A stretch of 64,000 bases of DNA from Stenotrophomonas sp. MMGLT7 (GTDB lineage: Bacteria > Pseudomonadota > Gammaproteobacteria > Xanthomonadales > Xanthomonadaceae). The stretch covers positions 62,001 to 126,000 of the forward strand of contig NZ_JAJOZS010000004.1 of NCBI RefSeq assembly GCF_021168555.1, in the 5' to 3' direction. The translations under genes were made by a program, and so were the position numbers. The notes under the pieces were generated by a model, which was not told the DNA's origin, made no database searches, and was given only the letters and a program-made list of their open reading frames with translations. This document shows positions 36,179-44,832 of this stretch, piece after piece. Every line of letters begins with the position of its first letter. Within the stretch, counting starts at the first letter, position 1.

Positions 36179-36552
36179 GCGACTGCCGATCCAGCCCTTC
36201 GATACGGCTGTCAATACTAGCCCAGCGGACCGGGCCGCACCATCGCCGGCGTCGCGGGGCGTCGCCCGTCGCGGCAGCCGCCGGCTGGAGTGGAGGAGCA
36301 GGACCGTCATGCTCCTATGGAACGCATCCGGACCGCCCCACCCTACCTCCGCCAGCGATTCTTTCTTCCCCGGACAGGTAGGGGGATGCCGCTGCGTTGC
36401 GTTTGTATTCATGCCTGGGGAGTGGCGCGCGGGGACCAGGACGGTCCTGGAAGGGATTCCACCGCAGCCACCCCCAGCCCTTTCAGCCCGCGCCATGGAC
36501 AGGCCGCCGTGCCTGGCCGTGGCGTCTTGCCAGTCCAGGAGTTCCATCCGGC
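36179..36552. other. Divergent regulatory region between the sigma-factor operon and the autotransporter
   Basis: A 374-bp region between two divergent gene starts. It contains TTGACA near 36209-36214 (minus strand), an AT-richer patch TGCGTTTGTATTCATG near 36393-36412, and AGGAG at 36537-36541 as the autotransporter ribosome binding site. No Fur-box-like sequence was recognised. Both transcripts must be controlled from here. Confidence 0.45.
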
Positions 36553-39462
36553 ATGTCATGCTCGTCCCGCCGCAAGGCGTCCGTTGTCCCTCCCCGCACC
36601 TCCCCTCATTCGCTCGCCGCCGGCATCGCGCTGGCGCTGTCGTCGCTGGTCTGCGCCGGCAACGCCCAGGCGCTGGACTTCCACGTCAGCGGCGACCAGA
36701 TCATCGCCAGCGGCGACGTCGCCAGCGGCGACCTGGCGACCCTGGCCGACCTGTATGCCCGCGCGACCGCCGCCGGCAAGACCATCAGCACCGTGGTATT
36801 CCGCAACTCGCCCGGCGGCGTGGCGGTGGAAGGCACCGGCATGGCCCAGTTCATCCGCGCCAACGGCCTGGACACGGCCTTCCAGGGCGGCTGCTACTCG
36901 GCCTGCGCGATGGCCTTCACCGGCGGCGTGGAGCGCCACCTGACCGAGTTCGACCTGCCCTCCTACGGCCTGTACACCAAGACCGAACTGGGCTACCACG
37001 GCGCCTCGCTGGGCGGGGTGCCGGTCAGCACGCCGCAGCAGCAGCCCTACATCGACCTGATCGCCCGCCTGCTCGGCCCCGAGGGTGCCGTGGCGATGCC
37101 GCGCATCCGCCAGGCCCACGAGCAGCTGCAGGATTCGCAGGGCTTCCTGACCTACCACGACCCGGCCACCGGCGAACCCACCCGCTTCTGTCCCACCGGC
37201 GACTGGCAGCTGGGCGACTACAGCCTGTGCACGGTGTACGAGGACGTCACCATCCGCAGCGACACCATCGTCAACACCGAGGGCTACCTGGCGCTCGACG
37301 ACACGCTGAACGTCACCTCGGCGGTGAGCGGCGACATCAACCCGAACTACGGGCTAAGCCGGCCGTCCATCGAGGACGCCTACGGCATCGTGCGCGTGCG
37401 CCAGGGCGGCAACTGGGCCCTGGACACGCTGTCGAGCAACTTCATGACCTGGGTCGACGGCGGCACTCTGACGCTGGTCGACGGCGGCGCGGTGCTCGGC
37501 GCCGAGCGCATCTTCGCCGACAACGGCGGCACCGTGGCCATGCGCGGCGGCCTGCTGGCCAGCCGCACCACGATCATGGAAGACGCCACGCTGGAAGGCT
37601 ACGGCGCCACCGGCACCATCGCCAACGTGTTCGGCACCTTCGCGCCGAGCGACTTCCACGTGCTGCCGACGTTCTACAGCGACGCCTACGACAACGATGG
37701 CTCGCTGGGCCTGATCGAAGGCTCCACCGCGGTGTTCGACGTCACCGCGCAGACCACCACCCCGGCGGTGACGCTGTGGGAGATGCAGACCTGGACGCTC
37801 AACGACATCGGCTTCGCCTACCTGATCTTCCCGGAGACCAGCCGCGGGCAGATGCGCATCTACGACGGCAGCACGCTGGCGCTCAACGTGGCCACCGGCT
37901 TCTACCGCGGCGGCCAGGCGATCCCGCTGGTCGGCACCGCGGTGGACAGCAGCGTGATCGACGACCCCGGCCAGGGCCTGTGCACCGACTACAGCTTCGT
38001 CTACTGCTTCGGCTTCGGCGAGCTGGGCGACCCGGCCACGGTGCCGTTCATCGAAGGCAGGTTCCAGTACGTGGTCAGCGCCGCTGACGCCGGCACCCGC
38101 ATCGACCTGAGCACGCTGGACGCCTCGCAGCAGGTGTTCCACCCCTTCCGGAACTCGCTGCTGTCGTTCAACGTGGTGCAGACCGACGATGCGATCACGC
38201 TGGTCGCCAACCCGGCGTTCGAGGACACCTCGATCTTCGCCGGCAGCCGCGCCGGCGCCGGCCTGGGCGAGGCCCTGCGCACCGCCTCCTACCAGGAAGG
38301 CACGCCGCTGGCGCCGCTGCTGGGCGCACTGCAGTTCGCCGATGCCGACGTGGCCCGGTCGCAGGCGGGCGCCCTGCGCGGCGACGGCCATGCCAGCCTG
38401 CGCAGCGCCGACCTGGCTCTGGCAGGCCAGTTCGGCGACGTGCTCGACCAGCACCGGCTGAGCGTGCGCGGCACCGGCGGCGACCGCGCCAATGCCGCCA
38501 CCGCCCTGTCCCCGGCCAGCTTCGGCAACGGCCTCAACGCCAACGGCATCGCGGCCGCCCTGCCCGGCATCGTCCGCTACCTGGCCGACGGCCCGGCCGA
38601 GGACGCGGCCGGCAGCGCCGGCGACACCCGCTTCTGGGTGCGCGGCTTCGGCCGCACTGGCCACAGCGACCGCCAGGGCGACGTGGCGCGGATGAACTAC
38701 AACGCCAGCGGCCTGATGCTGGGTGCCGACCGCCGCAGCGAGGCCGGCAACCTGCTGTTCGGCGCCGCGCTCGGCTTCGGCTCGATGTCGGCCAAGCAAG
38801 GCGGCTTCCATGCCGATGTCGATGCGATCGACGCCAGCGCGTACCTGGACTGGGACTATGGCCGCGGCTTCGTCGCCGCCAGCGCGCGCTACACCGACCT
38901 CGACCACGACACCCGCCGCCGCATCGACGGCATCGACGGGCTGGAGGCGCCCAACCGCGCCAGCTATGGCGGCGACGCCGTGTCGCTGGGCCTCGAGCAC
39001 GCCCTGAGCTTCACCACCGCCGGCGGCGCCACCTGGCAGCCGCTGCTGCCGGTAGTCGACTACGTCAAGCTCTCCGGCGAGCACATCCGCGAGAAGGCCG
39101 GCGGCTCGGCGCCGCTGCAGGGCCGCCTGGACGCCTACGAGAGCCTGCGCGGCGGCGTCGGCATCCAGGTGTTCAAGAGCTACCGCACCGCCAACGGCGA
39201 GACCTGGACGCCGCATGCCAAGCTGCTGTGGCAGCACGAGTTCCGCGACCGCGAAGGCGTGTTCCGTCCGGCCTTCAGTGCCGATCCCTCGCTGGGCTTC
39301 CTGGCGGTCGGGCAGGATGCCGGCAGCAGCTTCGTCAAGTGGAACCTGGGCCTGACCAGCCATGCTTCCGAGCGGCTGTCGGTCCTGATCGACTACGTCG
39401 GCGAGCGCTCGGCACGACAGGTCCAGCACGGCATCGCCATGGGGCTGTCGTACCGGTTCTGA
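36553..39462 (+). CDS. Autotransporter (type Va) with N-terminal ClpP/crotonase-like hydrolase domain
   Basis: A 969-residue exported protein. Signal peptide 1-40 (NAQA-LD). Residues about 41-190 resemble the ClpP/crotonase-fold periplasmic proteins of COG3904: FRNSPGG at 83-89 is the oxyanion-hole loop, CYSAC at 114-118 contains the candidate nucleophile Ser116 between two cysteines, and GYHGAS places His149. Then an Asn/Gly/Thr-rich beta-helical passenger follows with repeated GGTLTLVDGGAVLG-type rungs, and from about 690 a beta-barrel translocator (TRFWVRGFGRTGHSDRQGD to AMGLSYRF with the terminal Phe). Start at ATG 36553 with AGGAG 11 nt upstream; the frame runs further 5' without family resemblance. 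Passenger hydrolase fused to an autotransporter is unusual. The target is unknown. Confidence 0.85.
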   Translation: MSCSSRRKASVVPPRTSPHSLAAGIALALSSLVCAGNAQALDFHVSGDQIIASGDVASGDLATLADLYARATAAGKTISTVVFRNSPGGVAVEGTGMAQFIRANGLDTAFQGGCYSACAMAFTGGVERHLTEFDLPSYGLYTKTELGYHGASLGGVPVSTPQQQPYIDLIARLLGPEGAVAMPRIRQAHEQLQDSQGFLTYHDPATGEPTRFCPTGDWQLGDYSLCTVYEDVTIRSDTIVNTEGYLALDDTLNVTSAVSGDINPNYGLSRPSIEDAYGIVRVRQGGNWALDTLSSNFMTWVDGGTLTLVDGGAVLGAERIFADNGGTVAMRGGLLASRTTIMEDATLEGYGATGTIANVFGTFAPSDFHVLPTFYSDAYDNDGSLGLIEGSTAVFDVTAQTTTPAVTLWEMQTWTLNDIGFAYLIFPETSRGQMRIYDGSTLALNVATGFYRGGQAIPLVGTAVDSSVIDDPGQGLCTDYSFVYCFGFGELGDPATVPFIEGRFQYVVSAADAGTRIDLSTLDASQQVFHPFRNSLLSFNVVQTDDAITLVANPAFEDTSIFAGSRAGAGLGEALRTASYQEGTPLAPLLGALQFADADVARSQAGALRGDGHASLRSADLALAGQFGDVLDQHRLSVRGTGGDRANAATALSPASFGNGLNANGIAAALPGIVRYLADGPAEDAAGSAGDTRFWVRGFGRTGHSDRQGDVARMNYNASGLMLGADRRSEAGNLLFGAALGFGSMSAKQGGFHADVDAIDASAYLDWDYGRGFVAASARYTDLDHDTRRRIDGIDGLEAPNRASYGGDAVSLGLEHALSFTTAGGATWQPLLPVVDYVKLSGEHIREKAGGSAPLQGRLDAYESLRGGVGIQVFKSYRTANGETWTPHAKLLWQHEFRDREGVFRPAFSADPSLGFLAVGQDAGSSFVKWNLGLTSHASERLSVLIDYVGERSARQVQHGIAMGLSYRF

Positions 39463-39489
39463 GGCACCCATTCCCGCAGCAAGACCTTC

Positions 39490-39515
39490 GGGCGGCTTCG
39501 GCCGCCCCTTTTTTT
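39490..39515 (+). terminator. Rho-independent terminator of the autotransporter gene
   Basis: GGGCGGC-TTCG-GCCGCCC forms a perfect 7-bp stem with a UUCG tetraloop, followed by C and seven T. It lies 28 bp after the stop codon. The clearest intrinsic terminator in the window. Confidence 0.93.
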
Positions 39516-39773
39516 GGCTGTTCGCGATGTGCGGACACAGTTCGCCGGCGGAAGCCGCGGCCTGCTCACGTCGATGGTCGCCGCCACGATGGCCGGTGAG
39601 CCGGGCCTGCTGCGCGCCGGGGCGGCGGCGGCCCGTGCAGCGCTGCCGGACGTCGCATTCCGAGGCCGACCGGGCCGCTCCTTGGCGCCTTTTTACGCAG
39701 ACGACGCACTGCCGCCTGCAATAGCGCCGCCGTTTGCGGCACCATGCGCGCTTTCATCGCAAGGAGATTCCAA

Positions 39774-40466
39774 GTGAACAAGTTCGTGCGTGCACTGGCA
39801 CTGGCAGCCTGGCTGGCGGCCACCCCGGCGTGGGCCGCGTCCACGGCCGGCCCCCGTGTTCCCGAGCAGGTGTCCAGCGCCGGCTGGGCGCAGGACATGG
39901 ACGCGTTCGCCGCGCGCGATGCCACGCATCCTCCGGCCAAGGGCGGCGTGCTGTTCGTCGGCAGCTCCTCGATCCGCTTCTGGGAATCGCTGGCCAGCGA
40001 CTTCCCCGGCACCGACGTCATCAACCGCGGCTTCGGCGGCTCGCAGGTCCGCGACAGCACCTGGTACGCCGACCGCATCGTGGTGCCCTACGCCCCGCGA
40101 ACCGTCGTCTTCTACGCCGGCGACAACGACCTGGAGGCCGGCCGCAGCCCGCAGCAGGTCCGCGACGACGTCGTCGCCTTCGTCCAGCGCGTGCGCCGCG
40201 ACCTGCCGGAAACTCGCATCGTCTACCTGTCGATCAAGCCCAGCCCGGCGCGCGCCGGGCTGATGCCGGCGGTGGTCGAGTCCAACCGGCTGATCCGGCA
40301 GGCAATCGCTCCACTGGAGAACGTCGAGTTCGTCGACGTCTACACGCCGATGCTCGGCGCCGACGGCCAGCCGCGACCGGAACTGTTCGGCCCCGACCGG
40401 CTGCACATGACCCCGGCCGGCTACGCACTGTGGCGCGATCTGGTCGCGCCGTATCTGCAGCGGTAA
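39774..40466 (+). CDS. Exported SGNH/GDSL hydrolase
   Basis: A 230-residue secreted or periplasmic esterase-type hydrolase. Signal peptide 1-21 (AWA-AS). Block I FVGSSSIRFW with nucleophile Ser65, block II NRGFGGSQ, block III YAGDNDLEAG, block V FGPDRLHMTPAGY with catalytic Asp and His. The family cleaves acyl groups from lipids, sugars or xenobiotics; substrate unknown. Start is GTG 39774, with AAGGAG 7 nt upstream; an upstream in-frame ATG at 39744 would precede the ribosome binding site. The 311 bp before it hold the terminator and nothing else recognised. Confidence 0.88.
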   Translation: MNKFVRALALAAWLAATPAWAASTAGPRVPEQVSSAGWAQDMDAFAARDATHPPAKGGVLFVGSSSIRFWESLASDFPGTDVINRGFGGSQVRDSTWYADRIVVPYAPRTVVFYAGDNDLEAGRSPQQVRDDVVAFVQRVRRDLPETRIVYLSIKPSPARAGLMPAVVESNRLIRQAIAPLENVEFVDVYTPMLGADGQPRPELFGPDRLHMTPAGYALWRDLVAPYLQR

Positions 40467-40525
40467 CTTCGATTCAACGCGGGCAACGCCGCATGTACGT
40501 CGTCGCTGCCGCTCTTGCCGCTCCA

Positions 40526-41174
40526 CTCCCTCCCTTGCGCAAAGCGCAAGGGAGGGCTGGGTAGGGGTGCTCTTGCCGTTGCTCTTGCTTTTGACCTACC
40601 GGCTCCCTTCCGTAGCGGCGGAGCCAGTGGGTAAAACCCCGCAGGGGCGGCAGGGGCAGGATGCCCCTTCCGCGAATTCCCGCTGGCGGAGCGGACCTGG
40701 AGCGCGTAAGCGCGGAAGGCGCGTAGGCAGGGCGTGCTTTCTTTGGGCCACGTTTCTTTGCACGAGCAAAGAAAGGTGGCTCGCCCGTCAGGGCGAAAGC
40801 CTTTGACTTTGTCGTTGCCTCTACCTTTGTTGCTTGCCGCGAGAGACTAAAACAGCTATTGCGCCAGCAAGATCAAAAGTCTTTGCTCATGCAAAGAAAA
40901 GGTAACCAAAAGAAGTGCTTTTCCACAGCCGCAGGCTGGTCAAGCACGCCCTGCCTTCGCGCCCTCCGCGCTTACGCGCTCCGGGTTCGCGGATCCGGCA
41001 GGAATTTTCGGAAGGGGCATCCTGCCCCTGCCGAAAACGGCGCACATCCATGTGCGCCACCCCTGCGGGGTTTACCTGCCGGAACCGCGGCTACGGAAGG
41101 GAACTGGTAGGTCAAGAGCAAGAGCCAGAGCACCCCTCCCCAACCCTCCCCTGCGCTTTGCGCAAGGGAGGGAG
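40526..41174. repeat. Large imperfect inverted repeat (about 650 bp) between SGNH hydrolase and the efflux operon
   Basis: Matching arms converge on about 40850. Outer pair: CTTGCGCAAAGCGCAAGGGA near 40538 with CCCTGCGCTTTGCGCAAGGG near 41149. Next: GACCTACC...CTTCCGTAGC with GCTACGGAAGG...GGTAGGTC. Then GGGGCAGGATGCCCCTTCC with GGAAGGGGCATCCTGCCCC, and GGAGCGCGTAAGCGCGGA with TCCGCGCTTACGCGCTCC. Inner arms include CTTTCTTTGGGCCACG-type and TTCTTTGCACGAGCAAAG blocks. No conserved frame is seen inside, although short frames exist. Confidence 0.8.
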
Positions 41175-41232
41175 CAGAGCAGCAACAGCAACAACAATGC
41201 CCCCTTTGCCTTCCGTGAAAGAGGCAGTCGGG

Positions 41233-42474
41233 CTACTGCTGCCGCAGCGCCTCGATCGGGTCGAGCTGGCTCGCCTTGCGTGCCGGGTAGTAGCCGAAGA
41301 ACAGGCCGGTGGCCACCGAGAACCCCGCCGCCAGCGCCACCACCTTCCAGTTCAGCGCCACCGGCAGCGCGCCGAAGCGGCTCACCAGCAACGCCCCGAC
41401 CACGCCGATGGCGATGCCGATGGCGCCGCCCACCAGCGAGATCAGCATCGCCTCGGCCAGGAACTGCCGGCGCACGTCCGACGGCCCCGCGCCCACCGCC
41501 ATGCGCAGGCCGATCTCGCGGATGCGCTCGGTCACCGACACCAGCATGATGTTCATGATGCCGATGCCGCCGACGATCAGCGAGATCGTCGCCACCGCGC
41601 CCAGCAGCCACGACATCAGGCTGGTGGTCTCGTTGCGTGCGGCCACGATCTGGGAAATGTTGCGCACGCTGAAGTCGTCCTCGTCGCCGGGCTTGATCCG
41701 GTGGCGCTGGCGCAGCAGCGCCTCCACCTCGCCCTGCGCATAGCCCAGATCCTTGACGTCGGCCACGGTCAGGCTGATCTGCATCACCGCCCCCGGCGGC
41801 AGGCCCATCATGCCCATCAGCCTGCTGCGGCCGGTGGCCAGCGGCACCATCACCACGTCGTCCTGGTCCTGGCCGAAGCTGCCCGGCCCCTTGGGCCGGA
41901 GCGTGGCCGCCACCACGAACGGCACCCGCCCCAGGCGGATGGTCTGGCCGACGCCGCTGTCCTCGCCGAACAGCGTGCGCCGCACGGTGTCGCCGAGGAT
42001 CACCTTCTTGGCGCTGCCGCTGTAGTCGGCCGCCTCGAACACCTGGCCCTCGGCGATCGTCCAGCTGTTGATGTCGAAGAAGTCCGGCTGCACGCCCTGC
42101 CAGCTGGTGGAGGCGTTGTTCTCGGCGAACACCGCCTGCACGCTGCCGCGCAGCACGCCGGCCACGTACTGCACCTCGGGGATCTCCTCGCGGATCGCCT
42201 CGACATCGCCTTCGTTGAGGGTGAAGAAGCTGGCCGCGCTCTGCCGCGCACCGCCGCCGCCCGGGCCGCGGCCGGAGCCGGGCGAGATGTCCAGCCGCTG
42301 CGAACCCAGGCCGGACATCTGCCTGTCGATCTGCGCCTGCGTGCCCTGCCCGACCGAGACCATCACGATCACCGCGGCGATGCCGATGATCACGCCCAGC
42401 GAGGTCAGCGCGCTGCGCATCCAGTTGCCGCGCAGCGAGAAGATCGCGGTGCGCAGGATGTCGGTGAGGTTCAT
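41233..42474 (-). CDS. MacB-type ABC transporter permease
   Basis: A 413-residue inner-membrane permease of the MacB/FtsX superfamily. One N-terminal transmembrane helix (SALTSLGVIIGIAAVIVMVS at about 20-40), a periplasmic MacB_PCD domain, then three C-terminal helices with GGIGIMNIMLVSVTERIREIGLR, the FtsX signature. Unlike E. coli MacB, the nucleotide-binding domain is a separate gene. Start at ATG 42474, whose 5' sequence is the GGGATT repeat element, leaving a weak ribosome binding site. Last gene of the tripartite operon. Confidence 0.9.
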   Translation of the reverse strand: MNLTDILRTAIFSLRGNWMRSALTSLGVIIGIAAVIVMVSVGQGTQAQIDRQMSGLGSQRLDISPGSGRGPGGGGARQSAASFFTLNEGDVEAIREEIPEVQYVAGVLRGSVQAVFAENNASTSWQGVQPDFFDINSWTIAEGQVFEAADYSGSAKKVILGDTVRRTLFGEDSGVGQTIRLGRVPFVVAATLRPKGPGSFGQDQDDVVMVPLATGRSRLMGMMGLPPGAVMQISLTVADVKDLGYAQGEVEALLRQRHRIKPGDEDDFSVRNISQIVAARNETTSLMSWLLGAVATISLIVGGIGIMNIMLVSVTERIREIGLRMAVGAGPSDVRRQFLAEAMLISLVGGAIGIAIGVVGALLVSRFGALPVALNWKVVALAAGFSVATGLFFGYYPARKASQLDPIEALRQQ

Positions 42475-42603
42475 GAGAGGCCGGGATTCGGGAATGGGGA
42501 TTTGGGATTGGCAGGAGCGGGAAGAGCAGGGGCTGCCGGGACCGTGATCATGGCGCACGCACCTCCAATCCCGATTCCCCGCTCCCCGATCCCGGCTCCT
42601 CAT
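42475..42603. repeat. GGGATTGGGGATT-type inverted-repeat element, efflux operon copy
   Basis: CCGGGATTCGGGAATGGGGA (42481-42500) is mirrored by TCCCCGCTCCCCGATCCCGG (42576-42595), with partly different centres. It fills the permease-ATPase junction and contributes the last codons of the ATPase (tail EEPGSGSGESGLEVRAP). Confidence 0.75.
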
Positions 42604-43294
42604 GCAGCTGGCCGTCGCGCATGACGTAGGTGCGGTCGGCATGGGCGGCGACATCGGGATCGTGGGTGATCAGCACCACCGTGTGGCCGTCGTCGCGCAG
42701 GCGCTTGAACAGGGCCAGGATCTCCTCGCCGGTGCGGCTGTCGAGCGCGCCGGTGGGTTCGTCGGCGAGCAGGATCGGCGGCTCGTTGATCAGCGCGCGG
42801 GCGATCGCCACGCGCTGCTGCTGGCCGCCGGACAGCTCGCTCGGCCGGTGCCCGGCGCGCTCGCCCAGGCCCACCGCCTGCAGCGCCTGCAGTGCGCGCT
42901 GCTTGCGCTCGGCCACCGGCACCTGCGCGTAGCCCAGCGGCATCTCCACGTTCTCCAGCGCGCTCATCCGCGGCAGCAGGTTGAAGCCCTGGAACACGAA
43001 GCCGATCTTGTCCCGACGCAGCACAGCCAGTTCCTCGGCATCGAGCGTGGCCACGTCCACGCCGTCGCAAAGGTAGGTGCCGGCGGTGGGCTTGTCCAGG
43101 CAGCCGATCAGGTTCATCAGCGTCGACTTGCCCGAGCCCGACGGCCCCATGATGGCGACGAAGTCGCCGCGGGCGATGCGCAGGTCCACCGCCTGCAGTG
43201 CCACCACCTCGGCCTCGCTGCCGGGCGAGTAGATCTTCTCCAGCCCGTGGGTCTCGATCACCGGCACCGCGGCCGCTTGCTCGACGGCACTCAT
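42548..43294 (-). CDS. MacB-type ABC transporter ATP-binding protein
   Basis: A 248-residue ATPase energising the efflux permease. Walker A MGPSGSGKST, Q-loop VFQGFNLLPRMS, signature LSGGQQQR, Walker [14 protein letters not shown]-loop LITHD, all of the LolD/MacB class. The C-terminus ends in a tail (EEPGSGSGESGLEVRAP) read from the adjacent repeat element, absent from normal members. Start ATG 43294 overlaps the adaptor gene's stop by 4 nt. Confidence 0.93.
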   Translation of the reverse strand: MSAVEQAAAVPVIETHGLEKIYSPGSEAEVVALQAVDLRIARGDFVAIMGPSGSGKSTLMNLIGCLDKPTAGTYLCDGVDVATLDAEELAVLRRDKIGFVFQGFNLLPRMSALENVEMPLGYAQVPVAERKQRALQALQAVGLGERAGHRPSELSGGQQQRVAIARALINEPPILLADEPTGALDSRTGEEILALFKRLRDDGHTVVLITHDPDVAAHADRTYVMRDGQLHEEPGSGSGESGLEVRAP

Positions 43295-44832
43295 TGCGCG
43301 GCACGCTCGCCGGTGACCAGCGCGTCGCCCTCGGCGATGCCGCCGCCGGCGATCTCGGTGCTGGTGCCGTCGCTGGCGCCGATCCGCACCATCAGCGGCT
43401 GCGGCTTGCCGTCCACCAGCCGGTAGACGGTGGCGCGCTTGGCGTTGACCAGCGCGGCCAGCGCCGCGTCCCACTGGCGCTGCTGCGCCTCGTCCAGGGT
43501 GGCGCGGAAGTCGGCGAAGTCCTGGCGGAAGCGCTCGGCCATGCGCTGGCGCAGCTGCGCCTGCACGTCGGCCATGTTGTTGCCGCGGATCACCATCGCT
43601 CCGGGCGGCACCATGCCGCCGGCGGCGCCCTGCGGGGCGGCGGCGCGGCGCGTGGCCTGGCGTTCCTCCAGCGCCTTGACCGCGGCATCGAAGGCGGCCT
43701 GCTGCTGCGCGCTGGGCTTGAGCCCGGCCACCACCTGCGCCAGGTCGCCGGTGATGCCGCCGCCGGCACGCGCGCCGCCCGCCGGTGCCGGCGCGGCGGG
43801 CATGCCGGGCACGGCGGCGCCCGTGGCCTGGCCGGCCGGCTTGTAGCGCAGCGCGGCGTTGGCCACCTTGAGCACGTTGTCGCGCTTGCTCACCTCGATC
43901 TCGGCATTGACGGTCAGGCCCGGCAGCAGGGTGCCGTCGCTGTTGTCCACGCTGACGATGACCGGATAGGTGACGACATTGTTCGTGGTGGTCGCCGACA
44001 GCCGCACCTGCTCCACCTTGCCGCGGAACTGGCGGTCGGCGAAGGCGTCGGCGGTGAAGCTCACGCCCTGCCCCACCTCGATCTGGCCGATGTCCGACTC
44101 GTCCACCGCCAGCTCGATCTTCATCTTGGAAAGATCCTCGGCGATGGTGAACAGCTCCGGCGCGGAGAAGTTGGCCGCCACCGTCTGCCCCGGCTCGATG
44201 CTGCGGGTGAGCACCACCCCGTCCACCGGCGAGCGGATCACCGTGCGCTCCAGGTTGAGCTGGGTGGTCTGGGTGGAAGCGGTCTGCTGGACGATCTGCG
44301 CCTGCGCCGAGTTCACCGCCGCGCGCGCCTGGTCGAGCGTGGCGCGGGCAAGGTCGACATCGCTCTGCGCCACCAGCTTCTGCGTGCCGAGGTCGGCCTT
44401 GCGGCGCCAATCCAGCTCGGCATTGGCCAGCGTGGCCTGCGCCTGCGCCAGGGTGGCGCGGGCGGCGTTGATCTGTGCGTTACCCTGGCGGATCTGCGTC
44501 TCGTAGGTGCTGGGGTCGATGCGGGCGACGATCTGGTCCTTCTTGACCGGGTCGTTGTAGTCCACCAGCACCTCGGTCACCTGGCCGGAGATCTGGCTGC
44601 CGACGGTGACGGTGGAGATCGCGCTCAGGGTGCCGGTGGCCGAGATCGCCACGCGGATGTCGCCACGTTCCACCGCCACGGTGCGGTAGCCGCCGTCGGA
44701 CTGCGCGTTGCGGACGTGCCACCAGTAGAACAGCCCGGCGAGCGCCACCGCGGCCAGGGCCAGCGACGGCCACAGCCAGCGGATACGACGTGGGGAAGGA
44801 CGGGGGGAGGAAGCGCGGGCGGGCTGGGACAT
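43291..44832 (-). CDS. MacA-like periplasmic adaptor of an efflux ABC transporter
   Basis: A 513-residue membrane-fusion protein. One N-terminal membrane anchor at about 19-37, a lipoyl/barrel-sandwich region (GQVTEVLVDYNDPVKKDQIVARID), a long coiled hairpin (INAARATLAQAQATLANAELDW... to VQQTASTQTT), and the beta-barrel/proximal domain. After about residue 330 there is a Pro/Gly/Ala-rich insertion (AAVPGMPAAPAPAGGARAGG) and a helical region (AAQGAAGGMVPP, MADVQAQLRQRMAERFRQD) not seen in E. coli MacA. Operon order adaptor-ATPase-permease; the exported compound is unknown. Confidence 0.88.
   Translation of the reverse strand: MSQPARASSPRPSPRRIRWLWPSLALAAVALAGLFYWWHVRNAQSDGGYRTVAVERGDIRVAISATGTLSAISTVTVGSQISGQVTEVLVDYNDPVKKDQIVARIDPSTYETQIRQGNAQINAARATLAQAQATLANAELDWRRKADLGTQKLVAQSDVDLARATLDQARAAVNSAQAQIVQQTASTQTTQLNLERTVIRSPVDGVVLTRSIEPGQTVAANFSAPELFTIAEDLSKMKIELAVDESDIGQIEVGQGVSFTADAFADRQFRGKVEQVRLSATTTNNVVTYPVIVSVDNSDGTLLPGLTVNAEIEVSKRDNVLKVANAALRYKPAGQATGAAVPGMPAAPAPAGGARAGGGITGDLAQVVAGLKPSAQQQAAFDAAVKALEERQATRRAAAPQGAAGGMVPPGAMVIRGNNMADVQAQLRQRMAERFRQDFADFRATLDEAQQRQWDAALAALVNAKRATVYRLVDGKPQPLMVRIGASDGTSTEIAGGGIAEGDALVTGERAAQ

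Noticed and set aside
36397-36552. A longer N-terminus for the autotransporter starting at 36397
   Set aside because: The extra 52 residues show no signal-peptide pattern; the ATG at 36553 has AGGAG and leads straight into a normal signal sequence.
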